This document shows positions 49,905 to 58,676 of a stretch of 64,000 nt of DNA, in pieces. Both the position numbers and the translations under genes were made by a program. Position 1 is the first letter of the stretch; each line of letters opens with the position of its first letter. The stretch spans positions 1 to 64,000 of the forward strand of contig NZ_AUIX01000036.1 of NCBI RefSeq assembly GCF_000423925.1, read 5' to 3'. This DNA comes from Butyrivibrio sp. VCD2006. Its GTDB lineage: Bacteria; Bacillota; Clostridia; Lachnospirales; Lachnospiraceae. The notes below the pieces were generated by a model that did not search any database, was not told the DNA's origin, and saw only the letters and a list, made by a program, of their open reading frames with translations.

Positions 49905-49939
49905 CTCCCCATGATATACTGTCATGGGGAGTTTTTTTT
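49905..49939 (+). terminator. Terminator of the HPr-like gene
   Basis: CTCCCCATGA/TCATGGGGAG stem with a 7-nt loop, followed by eight T. Confidence 0.92.
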
Positions 49940-50036
49940 AGCATAATCACTTAACGAGGTGAAACCGAGTTTAGTGAGTATGCCAGTTCTGGCGAGCGAA
50001 GCGAGAGCAGAACTTCCTTATGAAAAAAGGAAAAAT

Positions 50037-52445
50037 ATGAAAACTATCAATATATCCGTACGATCTCTGGTTGAATTTCTTTTCAGATCGGGGAATCTCG
50101 ACAACAGAATACATCACGCACCGGATACGGCTATGCAGGAGGGCGGTAGGATTCACCGCATGATCCAGAAGAAAATGGGTGCGGATTATCAGGCGGAGGT
50201 CCCGCTTAGTTTCACATATACAAGTGACAATTACATATTGGTTATCGATGGCAGAGCGGATGGTGTCATGGAAAGGAGAGATAAGCCTCTTCTTATCGAT
50301 GAGATTAAGGGAACCTACAGGGATCTTAAGAAGATAAATGAGCCTGACTATGTTCATCTTGCTCAGGCTAGATGCTACGCAGCCATAATTCTGAGGGAGA
50401 GAGGCCTTGATGGCATAAGTGTCAGAATCACCTACTGCAACATAGATTCTGAGGAGATTAAGCTTTTTGAGGAGGATCTCACTGCGGATGAGATAAATGA
50501 ATGGTTTGACCATGTTTTATCCATGTATCACAGATGGGCAGAATATCTGGCAACCTGGGATGAAATAAGAAAAGAATCAATTCGCGCCGCTCAGTTCCCC
50601 TTTGCTTACAGAGAGGGACAAAAGGAGCTGGCGGCAGGTGTCTATAGGACAATCTATCATGGTAGAAAACTGTTTCTTGAGGCGCCGACAGGAACCGGCA
50701 AGACAATAACTACCGTATTCCCCGCGGTTAAGGCAATCGGTGAGCAAAAAGCGGACAGGATATTCTATCTGACAGCTAAAACCATAACGAGGACAGTTGC
50801 CGAGGAGGCCTTTGAGACACTTCGCAGAGAGGAAAAGCTGAAATTCAAGACAGTAACGCTTACAGCCAAGGAGAAGATATGCTTTCTGGAAAAAACTGAC
50901 TGTAATCCTGTGGCCTGTCCCTACGCAGAAGGACATTTTGACAGGATTAATGACTGTATTTATGAGGTTATTACAGAGGCAGACAGCTTTGACAGACAGA
51001 CCATAGAGAAATATGCAATAAAGCACAATGTGTGTCCCTTTGAGCTTTCTCTTGACCTTAGTCTGTTTGCTGATGCGATTATCTGTGATTACAACTATGT
51101 TTTTGATCCGTTCATCTATCTTAAGCGGTTCTTCGCCGGCGGAGATAAAAGCGACAATATTTTCCTTATAGATGAAGCTCACAACCTTCTTGACAGAGGT
51201 AGGGAGATGTATAGCAAAGAGCTATATCTTGATATGCTGACCGGGTTTGAACGTCTTATAAGTGCTGTTCATCCAAGGATTGCGGCTATTGTTCGCTCTC
51301 TTATAGCAGAGATGGAGAAGTACATGGATGCCTGTGAAACGGCTGAGGTTCTTCAGGATATAACTTCTATAATAAAAATAATCAACCTTCTCATAACAGT
51401 TATATCCTCATGGCTTGAGGATCATGCAGAGGGTATGTATAGGGATGAAATTCTGGAGTTTTATTTTGAAATATCCAGATTTGCAAATATTTATGAACTT
51501 ATTGACGATAAATATGTGATTTTTTCAGAGATGGATGAAGAGAATGGCTTCAAGATAAAACTGCTATGCGCTGATCCATCCGAAAACCTCTCCAGATGTA
51601 TGGATAGAGCAAAATCCACCATATTATTCTCGGCAACTCTTTTACCTATTCAGTATTATAAAAAGCTCCTTGGTGGAACGCCTGAAGATTATGAGATATA
51701 CGCTCATTCCGTGTTTGATCCTTCAAAGTGTGGAAAACTGGTAGCCTCGGATGTTACAAGTAAATACACGAGGCGAGGTGAGAACGAATATAGAAAAATT
51801 GCCGCATATATTGATGCGATAGTTGGTGAACGGAGCGGTAATTATATGATATTTTTCCCGTCCAGAGTATTCATGGATGAGGTCGGATATATTTTTGAGC
51901 AGGAATTCTATGATGAAAGCAAACATGAAATACTTGTTCAAAAGGAGGTCATGACCGAGACAGAGAGGGAAGAGTTCCTTGGCCGCTTTGCGCCTGCCAA
52001 TGACATTGATTTTGGAAGCATTATAAACATGGAAGTTGAGATTGAACCATCAAAAAGCATTTTGGGCTTCTGTATGATGGGAGGAATCTTCGGAGAGGGC
52101 ATAGATCTTAAGGATGACAGCCTCATAGGTGTAATTATCGTTGGAACCGGAATACCCATGGTATGTAATGAAAGAGAAATTATAAAAGAATACTTTGAAT
52201 TTAACGATGAAGATGGCTTTGATTATGCGTACAGATATCCGGGAATGAATAAAGTCCTGCAGGCAGCAGGCAGAGTTATTAGGACTGAAACTGATAAGGG
52301 AATAGTTGCTCTTTTAGATGAACGATTTCTTCAAAAATCATATTATGAGATGTTTCCGCGGGAATGGAATCAAATACTGAGAACATCGACCAGCAGAGTC
52401 AAAAATGATATAAAGACGCTCTGGAAGCGGATTGACGGATGTTGA
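50037..52445 (+). CDS. PD-(D/E)XK nuclease fused to a DinG/XPD-type iron-sulfur helicase
   Basis: An 802-aa protein. Residues about 1-165 look like a PD-(D/E)XK (RecB/Cas4-like) domain: GGRIHRMIQ, then VIDGRADGVM and LIDEIKG giving Asp and E-x-K. From about 185 it is a superfamily 2 helicase of the XPD/DinG group: Walker A EAPTGTGKT (about 214), cysteines between motifs I and II (KICF, DCNPVAC, NDC, NVCPF) that can hold an iron-sulfur cluster, DEAH box (LIDEAHNLL, about 377), and late motifs GEGIDL and QAAGRVIRTETD. It likely unwinds and cuts damaged or branched DNA. The start has AAAAGGA upstream. Confidence 0.88.
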   Translation: MKTINISVRSLVEFLFRSGNLDNRIHHAPDTAMQEGGRIHRMIQKKMGADYQAEVPLSFTYTSDNYILVIDGRADGVMERRDKPLLIDEIKGTYRDLKKINEPDYVHLAQARCYAAIILRERGLDGISVRITYCNIDSEEIKLFEEDLTADEINEWFDHVLSMYHRWAEYLATWDEIRKESIRAAQFPFAYREGQKELAAGVYRTIYHGRKLFLEAPTGTGKTITTVFPAVKAIGEQKADRIFYLTAKTITRTVAEEAFETLRREEKLKFKTVTLTAKEKICFLEKTDCNPVACPYAEGHFDRINDCIYEVITEADSFDRQTIEKYAIKHNVCPFELSLDLSLFADAIICDYNYVFDPFIYLKRFFAGGDKSDNIFLIDEAHNLLDRGREMYSKELYLDMLTGFERLISAVHPRIAAIVRSLIAEMEKYMDACETAEVLQDITSIIKIINLLITVISSWLEDHAEGMYRDEILEFYFEISRFANIYELIDDKYVIFSEMDEENGFKIKLLCADPSENLSRCMDRAKSTILFSATLLPIQYYKKLLGGTPEDYEIYAHSVFDPSKCGKLVASDVTSKYTRRGENEYRKIAAYIDAIVGERSGNYMIFFPSRVFMDEVGYIFEQEFYDESKHEILVQKEVMTETEREEFLGRFAPANDIDFGSIINMEVEIEPSKSILGFCMMGGIFGEGIDLKDDSLIGVIIVGTGIPMVCNEREIIKEYFEFNDEDGFDYAYRYPGMNKVLQAAGRVIRTETDKGIVALLDERFLQKSYYEMFPREWNQILRTSTSRVKNDIKTLWKRIDGC

Positions 52446-52494
52446 TAAGTGGAAACTATCATAAGAATCAAGGTGTTTTTCAAGCGTAAACAGG

Positions 52495-52542
52495 GTGTGG
52501 TTAACATAATAAATACATTAGAAATAATTATGTTAACCACAC
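52495..52542. repeat. Perfect 16-bp inverted repeat with DnaA-box-like arms
   Basis: GTGTGGTTAACATAAT (52495-52510) and ATTATGTTAACCACAC (52527-52542). Each arm contains TGTGGTTAA, one base off the DnaA box TGTGGATAA, and an exact TGTGGATAA lies at 52634-52642. No T-run follows, so it is not a simple terminator. The wider gap 52446-52949 is AT-rich, with further palindromes CGCATT/AATGCG (about 52673-52689) and ATATGACA/TGTCATAT (about 52795-52814), and no gene. Confidence 0.65.
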
Positions 52543-52879
52543 AATTGTATATAAAATTCGAATTATTTACAAAATAATGGCACTATTAATACAATATGAC
52601 CCATGTTTACCAGGAAAATGACACTCGTGTACATGTGGATAACTCTGTGGAAATTGGGGATATTCAGAAAAACGCATTTTGGGAATGCGCATAAAATGTG
52701 ATGCTACAGTGGTTTACGATATTAAGCACTAAATAATCGAAATATCAACATGATACTAATATAGTCAATAAAACTATGTAAACCATATGTATTATATGAC
52801 AGGTGTGTCATATGGCAAATCATGCCTATATTTTCAATAAAAATAAGGTAAAATTCATCAACCTGACATTGCCATTTAT

Positions 52880-52909
52880 TTGACAAAAACATAGGGTTTG
52901 AAATATCAT
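52880..52909 (+). promoter_or_regulatory. valS promoter
   Basis: TTGACA (52880-52885), an 18-nt spacer and TATCAT (52904-52909), giving a leader of only about 33 nt. No T-box elements are present, unusual for a Gram-positive valS. Confidence 0.6.
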
Positions 52910-52949
52910 AGAACAATATATCTATATAAATATAAGAGGACATTAGTTT

Positions 52950-55622
52950 ATGAGAAAAGAATTGGCAAAGACCTATGATCCTAAAGGACTTGAGGATCGA
53001 CTTTACAAGAAATGGGAAGACAATAAGTATTTTCATGCTGAAGTGGATGAGACAAAGAAACCCTTCACTATTGTAATCCCGCCTCCGAACATAACAGGTA
53101 AGCTTCACATGGGCCATGCCTTTGATAACACTCTTCAGGATATTCTTATCCGTTATAAGAGAATGCAGGGCTATAATGCATTGTGGATGCCCGGTACAGA
53201 TCATGCTTCAATCGCTACTGAGGTTAAGATCATTGATACTCTTAAAGCAGAGGGTATTGATAAGAGAGACCTTGGAAGAGAGAAGTTTCTTGAGCGTGCC
53301 TGGGAGTGGAAAAAGGAATATGGCGGAACCATCATTTCTCAGCTTAAGAAGCTTGGTTCATCATGCGACTGGGACAGAGAGCGTTTTACCATGGATGAAG
53401 GCTGTAACGAGGCTGTTACAGAGGTCTTTTGTAAGATGCATGAGAAAGGCTACATATATAAGGGAAGCAGAATCGTAAACTGGTGCCCTGTATGTAAGAC
53501 TTCTATTTCTGATGCGGAAGTTGAGTATGAGGAGCAGGCCGGACATTTATGGCATATCAAATATCCTGTAATAAATGAGGATGGTACTGTTTCCAAGACT
53601 GATTTCATAGAGTTTGCCACAACACGTCCCGAGACAATGCTCGGAGATACAGCTGTTGCAGTTAATCCCGACGATGACAGATACAAGAGCTTCAAGGGTA
53701 AAAAGGTTCTTCTTCCTATTGTAAATAGAGAACTTCCTATTGTAGAGGATTCTTATGTAGATATGGAATTTGGTACCGGTGTAGTTAAGATCACACCCGG
53801 CCACGACCCGAACGACTTTGAGGTTGGTAAGAGACATAACCTTGAAGAGATCAACATTCTTAACGATGATGCTACCATCAATGCCAACGGCGGTAAGTTC
53901 GAAGGCATGGATCGCTATGAAGCAAGAGAGGCTATCGTTAAGGAACTTGATGAGATGGGTCTCCTTGTTAAGATCGAGGATTATTCTCATAATGTAGGTA
54001 CTCATGATCGTTGCCATACAACTGTAGAGCCTATGATCAAGGCTCAGTGGTTTGTTAAGATGGATGATCTTATCAAGCCCGCTTCAAATGCAGTTAAGGA
54101 TGGCACAATAAAGCTTATTCCGCCCAGAATGGAGAAAACATACTTCAACTGGACAGATAATATTCGTGACTGGTGTATATCAAGACAGCTCTGGTGGGGA
54201 CACAGAATCCCTGCTTACTACTGCGATAAGTGCGGTGAGACCGTTGTAGCGAAGGAAGCTCCGAAGGTTTGTCCTAAGTGCGGACATGAGCATTTCACTC
54301 AGGATCCCGATACACTTGATACATGGTTTTCATCAGCTCTGTGGCCGTTTGAGACACTTGGATGGCCTCACGACACTAAAGAACTTAAATATTTCTTCCC
54401 GACTGACGTTCTTGTTACAGGTTATGACATTATCTTCTTCTGGGTAATCAGAATGATCTTCTCAAGCTACGAGCAGATGGGAACATATCCCTTCAAGACC
54501 GTTCTTTTCCATGGCCTTATCAGAGATTCTCAGGGTAGAAAGATGAGTAAATCTCTCGGTAACGGAATTGATCCTCTTGAAATCATTGAGAAATACGGCG
54601 CTGATGCTCTGAGACTTACTATCGTTACAGGTAATGCACCCGGTAACGACATGCGTTTCTATAATGAGAGAGTAGAGAACAGCCGTAACTTTGCAAATAA
54701 GGTATGGAATGCATCAAGATTCATCATGATGAACATGAGTGAGGATGAAAAGAGTGCAATCCACCAGCCTCAGCCTGAAGGACTTGAGCCTGTAGATCAC
54801 TGGATCCTTTCAAGACTTAACAATACTATCCGTGAAGTTACAGAGAACATGGATAAGTTCGAGCTTGGTATTGCGGTTCAGAAGATTTACGACTTTATCT
54901 GGGAAGAGTTCTGTGACTGGTACATTGAGATGGTTAAACCCCGTCTCTACAACTCAGATGATAAGAAGTCACACGAGGCAGCACTTTGGACTCTTCAGAC
55001 AGTTCTTATCAACAGCCTTAAGCTTCTTCATCCTTATATGCCTTTTGTTACAGAAGAAATCTTCTGCACTCTTCAGGACGAAGAGGAATCAATCATGATT
55101 TCAGAGTGGCCTGTATATAAGGAAGAGTGGAACTATGCTGCAGACGAGAAGTCAATCGAGACAATCAAGGAAGCAGTAAGAGGAATCCGAAACGTTCGTA
55201 CACAGATGAATGTTGCTCCTTCCCGCAAGGCTTTAGTATACGTTGTATCAGAAAAAGATGATGTCCTTGACATCTTCCGCACAGGTAAGCTGTTCTTTGA
55301 GACACTTGCAAGTGCATCTGAATCAGTTTGCCAGGCAGACAAGGCAGGAATTCCTGAGGATGCTGTATCAGTAGTTCTTGCTGAAGCTACTATATATATT
55401 CCTTTCTCAGATCTTGTAGATATTTCTGCAGAGATCGAGCGTCTTGAAAAGGAGAAGAAGCGCCTCGAGGGTGAGCTTAAGAGATCTCAGAATATGCTTA
55501 CAAACGAGAGATTCCTTTCAAAGGCACCTGCTGAGAAGATTGAGGAAGAAAAAGAGAAGCAGAAGAAATACGAGCAGACCTATGCACAGGTCGAGGAAAG
55601 ACTTGCTCAGCTTAAAAAGTGA
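52950..55622 (+). CDS. valS: Valyl-tRNA synthetase
   Basis: An 890-aa class I synthetase that charges tRNA-Val. HIGH-type motif GKLHMGHAF (near residue 50), KMSKS at 531-535, an editing (CP1) domain between them, an inserted zinc-ribbon-like C-x2-C...C-x2-C (YYCDKCG, VCPKCGH), an anticodon-binding domain, and a C-terminal coiled coil (ISAEIERLEKEKKRLEGEL). AGAGGA precedes the start. folC follows after 9 bp, so they are co-transcribed. Confidence 0.97.
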   Translation: MRKELAKTYDPKGLEDRLYKKWEDNKYFHAEVDETKKPFTIVIPPPNITGKLHMGHAFDNTLQDILIRYKRMQGYNALWMPGTDHASIATEVKIIDTLKAEGIDKRDLGREKFLERAWEWKKEYGGTIISQLKKLGSSCDWDRERFTMDEGCNEAVTEVFCKMHEKGYIYKGSRIVNWCPVCKTSISDAEVEYEEQAGHLWHIKYPVINEDGTVSKTDFIEFATTRPETMLGDTAVAVNPDDDRYKSFKGKKVLLPIVNRELPIVEDSYVDMEFGTGVVKITPGHDPNDFEVGKRHNLEEINILNDDATINANGGKFEGMDRYEAREAIVKELDEMGLLVKIEDYSHNVGTHDRCHTTVEPMIKAQWFVKMDDLIKPASNAVKDGTIKLIPPRMEKTYFNWTDNIRDWCISRQLWWGHRIPAYYCDKCGETVVAKEAPKVCPKCGHEHFTQDPDTLDTWFSSALWPFETLGWPHDTKELKYFFPTDVLVTGYDIIFFWVIRMIFSSYEQMGTYPFKTVLFHGLIRDSQGRKMSKSLGNGIDPLEIIEKYGADALRLTIVTGNAPGNDMRFYNERVENSRNFANKVWNASRFIMMNMSEDEKSAIHQPQPEGLEPVDHWILSRLNNTIREVTENMDKFELGIAVQKIYDFIWEEFCDWYIEMVKPRLYNSDDKKSHEAALWTLQTVLINSLKLLHPYMPFVTEEIFCTLQDEEESIMISEWPVYKEEWNYAADEKSIETIKEAVRGIRNVRTQMNVAPSRKALVYVVSEKDDVLDIFRTGKLFFETLASASESVCQADKAGIPEDAVSVVLAEATIYIPFSDLVDISAEIERLEKEKKRLEGELKRSQNMLTNERFLSKAPAEKIEEEKEKQKKYEQTYAQVEERLAQLKK

Positions 55623-55631
55623 TGAAAATCT

Positions 55632-57032
55632 ATGAGTGAAGAAATTACTAAGAACATAGACGCTTTGCTTGAGCGTCTCGATGCAGGGGAAAGGCTCGGA
55701 TTCTACGAATGTGACCGCTTTGTCGACCATATACCCGCTTTTACCGAGAAGCATTCTGTCGAGGAGACCAGAAATTTCCTCGAATTTATAGGAAGTCCCG
55801 ATAAAAACATGCACATCATTCATGTGGCGGGTACAAACGGCAAAGGTTCTGTATGCAATTATCTCTCTGAGATATTGAGACAGGCAGGTCTTTCAGTCGG
55901 CATGTTTACATCTCCGCACCTCACAAAGGTAACAGAGAGGTTTTGTATAAACGGCAAGCCGATTGAGGATTCTATTTTCTGTGAGATCTTTGGTGATCTT
56001 ATAAGAAAAATCAGAGAGTATAAGTCAGAGAGTTATTTTCCGACATATTTTGAATTTCTGTTTTTTATGGGGATGCTTCTTTATGAGAAGTATCCTGTGG
56101 ATTATCTTGTGCTTGAGACCGGTCTCGGTGGAAGGCTGGATGCCACAAACAGTATTCACAATCCTGTGCTTGATGTTATTACCGAGATAGGCATGGACCA
56201 CATGCAGTATCTCGGCAATACTATTTCAAGAATTGCAGGTGAAAAGGCCGGTATAATCCGTAAGGATACTCCGCTTGTATTTTATAATAAGCGTGACGAG
56301 AGTACTGAGGTCATAGAGAAGCGCGCAGAGGAGCTTTCTGCAAAGACTTACAGGGTTGATCCCGAAGTTGTTTCAGAGATTAACACGGCTCCGGATGATG
56401 CAGGTAATATTTGCATTGATTTTTCATATGAATCTCAGTATGATAAATATTGCGGTCTGCGTTTGCAAACTATTGCAAAATTTCAGACAGAAAATGCTGC
56501 TATAGCGATAATGTGCACCAGAGCTCTTAGAGATATGGGCGTCAACATAACAGACGATGATATTAGCTATGGCCTTAAAAAGGCTAAGTGGGGCGGGAGA
56601 ATGGAACTTATTCTTCCCGGTATTTATGTTGATGGAGCACATAATGTTGATGGTATGGAAGCTTTTCTTGAGTGCGCGGGGGAAGTTCCCTGTGATAAGA
56701 AGAGAATACTGCTTTTCGGAGCAGTTGCTGATAAGCAATACCATCTCATGATAAGGCAGATTCTTCAGAAGGGGCTGTTTGATGTTATATGCGTTTCGGT
56801 CCTTGAAACAGGAAGATCTGTTTCAGAGTCACAGCTAAGAGCAGCTTTTGAATCAGAGATGCGTTATGCGGATGAGAGTCGGAATATCCGTTTTTCCTAT
56901 TATACAAGTGTTAGGGATGCTTTGATGGATATTATTACCGACAGGGGAGCCGGAGACGTTGTATATGCTGCCGGTTCACTTTATCTGGTTGGCCAGGTCA
57001 GAGAGACACTGGGCATAATGCCGGGTAATTGA
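55632..57032 (+). CDS. folC: Folylpolyglutamate synthase / dihydrofolate synthase
   Basis: A 466-aa Mur-ligase-type enzyme that adds glutamates to folates. P-loop GTNGKGSV starts at Gly67; MFTSPHLTKVTERF and LETGLGGRLDATN are the folate and metal regions; a DGAHNVDGMEAF motif follows. The N-terminus has about 30 extra residues before the usual start. It is 9 bp behind valS, a common arrangement in Gram-positives. Confidence 0.95.
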   Translation: MSEEITKNIDALLERLDAGERLGFYECDRFVDHIPAFTEKHSVEETRNFLEFIGSPDKNMHIIHVAGTNGKGSVCNYLSEILRQAGLSVGMFTSPHLTKVTERFCINGKPIEDSIFCEIFGDLIRKIREYKSESYFPTYFEFLFFMGMLLYEKYPVDYLVLETGLGGRLDATNSIHNPVLDVITEIGMDHMQYLGNTISRIAGEKAGIIRKDTPLVFYNKRDESTEVIEKRAEELSAKTYRVDPEVVSEINTAPDDAGNICIDFSYESQYDKYCGLRLQTIAKFQTENAAIAIMCTRALRDMGVNITDDDISYGLKKAKWGGRMELILPGIYVDGAHNVDGMEAFLECAGEVPCDKKRILLFGAVADKQYHLMIRQILQKGLFDVICVSVLETGRSVSESQLRAAFESEMRYADESRNIRFSYYTSVRDALMDIITDRGAGDVVYAAGSLYLVGQVRETLGIMPGN

Positions 57033-57072
57033 TTTACTTTTCTTATGAGTTAGTTAACATGGGAGCATTGTA

Positions 57073-57240
57073 ATGATCAATTTTGAGAATGAACTTAAGA
57101 AGTTTCGTCCCAGTCTTGAGATAGAGGATGCTGAGGAGATTATCTATAATCAGGATCTGGATGACATGGCAGATGTACTTGTCGGTCTGTTGAAGGATGC
57201 GAAGGCTGAGGAGAACAGCCATCAGACACGTATTCGATAG
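57073..57240 (+). CDS. Small acidic protein of 55 aa
   Basis: ATG 57073 with GGGAG 7 nt upstream, ending at TAG 57240. It encodes an acidic helical peptide (MINFENELKKFRPS..., with DAEEIIYNQDLDDMADVLVGLL), with no signal or membrane segment. It fills the gap between folC and the TPR gene on the same strand with coding-like codon use. No family recognised; a small regulatory or scaffold partner is possible. Confidence 0.65.
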   Translation: MINFENELKKFRPSLEIEDAEEIIYNQDLDDMADVLVGLLKDAKAEENSHQTRIR

Positions 57241-57263
57241 GCGATAGGGGGCGACTTCATATT

Positions 57264-58676
57264 ATGAAATGTTATAGGTGTGGGGCGGAGCTCACTGAGC
57301 GTGAATACTGCCCGAACTGTGGTGCAGGGGTAAAGGTTTACAAGAGAATCATGTCTCTTTCCAACCGGTATTACAATGAGGGTCTGGAAAGGGCTGAGAT
57401 ACGAGATCTCTCCGGAGCTATAGAATCACTGCATCAAAGTCTTAAATTAAATAAAAGCAATATTCAGGCCAGAAACCTTTTGGGACTGGTCTATTATGAG
57501 TGTGGTGAAGTAGTTGCTGCGCTTAGTGAATGGGTTATCAGTAAAAACCTTAAACCCGAAGACAATGCTGCAGACGACTACATGGATCTTGTAAGGAATG
57601 ATCCTTCGAGACTTGAGACCTTTAACCAGACTATAAAAAAATATAATATCGCACTTAATCACTGCCATCAGGACAGACTTGATATGGCTGTGATTCAGCT
57701 TAAAAAGGTTTTATCTATGAACCCCGGATTTATCAGGGCTCATCTTTTGCTTGCTCTTTTATATCTGAACAACGGCAACTATGCCAAGGCTAAGACTGAG
57801 GCCCAGAAGAGCTTAAAGCTCGATACCGGCAATGTCATGGCAAAAAGGTATTTAAAGGAAGCTGAATCCATGATGCTTCCTTCAGATGCTAAGTCCAGTG
57901 AAGAAAAAGAGAATACAAACAATGATGTTGTGCGTTATCAGAGTGGTAATGAGACAATTATTCAGCCTGTACGCACAAACGTGTTCACCAGAAGCGGCTC
58001 TATATGGGGCATAGTTCTTGGAGTTGTGCTTGGAGTTGCTGCGGCGTATTATCTGATCTTGCCTGCGCGCATACAGTCCATGAATGCAAGCTTCAGAGAG
58101 CAGATATCCGCTATAAGCGAGGAGTCTGATTCAAAATCAGCTAAGATCGGTGAATATGAGCAGCAGATAGCATCGCTGAATACTGAGCTCGAAGGCCTGA
58201 GAGAAGAGGTTGGCTCTTACAAAGAGACTGAGAATACCGGCTCAGCACAGGGTGATCTCATGGCTGCAGTTTCAACATATCTTAATAATCCTGAAGATAT
58301 GGATACGATTGAAACTCAGATGAATGGGATAGATTTTAACAACATGGATGGCGGAGCTTCCAAGCAGTTTGACGATCTGTACAACGCATTTATGGTACTG
58401 GTCGGGGAAGAACTTTCCAAGAGAAGCTATAATACAGGATACGAGGCATACAGAAGTGGTGACTATGAGACTGCCATCAGTTCATTTTCCAAGGCATTCC
58501 AGTATGACAGCACTAATGTTGATGCACTCTATAATTTGGGAAATGCCTATTATGAAAGCGGCGATACCGACAATGCCAAGGTTGTTTACGACCAGGTTGT
58601 GAATGATTTCTCGGATACCAAGAGCGCAGGCTCAGCCGAGACCAAGTTAGCAGAGATTAATAATGCTTCAGATTAA
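57264..58676 (+). CDS. Zinc-ribbon and TPR membrane protein
   Basis: A 470-aa protein. Cys3/Cys6 and Cys16/Cys19 form an N-terminal zinc ribbon; TPR-like helices (about 30-205) include LHQSLKLNKSN and AKTEAQKSLKLDTGN repeats; one membrane helix lies at about 245-264; a coiled coil follows (about 280-330); and further TPRs (about 400-465) are outside. It thus joins a cytoplasmic TPR platform to an extracytoplasmic one. The gene overlaps the MBOAT gene by 14 bp, suggesting a link to envelope polymer modification. Function unknown. Confidence 0.8.
   Translation: MKCYRCGAELTEREYCPNCGAGVKVYKRIMSLSNRYYNEGLERAEIRDLSGAIESLHQSLKLNKSNIQARNLLGLVYYECGEVVAALSEWVISKNLKPEDNAADDYMDLVRNDPSRLETFNQTIKKYNIALNHCHQDRLDMAVIQLKKVLSMNPGFIRAHLLLALLYLNNGNYAKAKTEAQKSLKLDTGNVMAKRYLKEAESMMLPSDAKSSEEKENTNNDVVRYQSGNETIIQPVRTNVFTRSGSIWGIVLGVVLGVAAAYYLILPARIQSMNASFREQISAISEESDSKSAKIGEYEQQIASLNTELEGLREEVGSYKETENTGSAQGDLMAAVSTYLNNPEDMDTIETQMNGIDFNNMDGGASKQFDDLYNAFMVLVGEELSKRSYNTGYEAYRSGDYETAISSFSKAFQYDSTNVDALYNLGNAYYESGDTDNAKVVYDQVVNDFSDTKSAGSAETKLAEINNASD

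Noticed and set aside
52446..52949. T-box leader for valS
   Set aside because: No T-box core sequence or specifier stem, and the promoter lies only about 33 nt before the start codon.
52446..52949. Chromosomal replication origin
   Set aside because: One exact DnaA box and related strings only; no dnaA, dnaN or rpmH nearby.
52722..53204. Minus-strand frame of 160 aa opposite the valS start
   Set aside because: It covers the valS promoter and 5' coding region and shows no coding signature.
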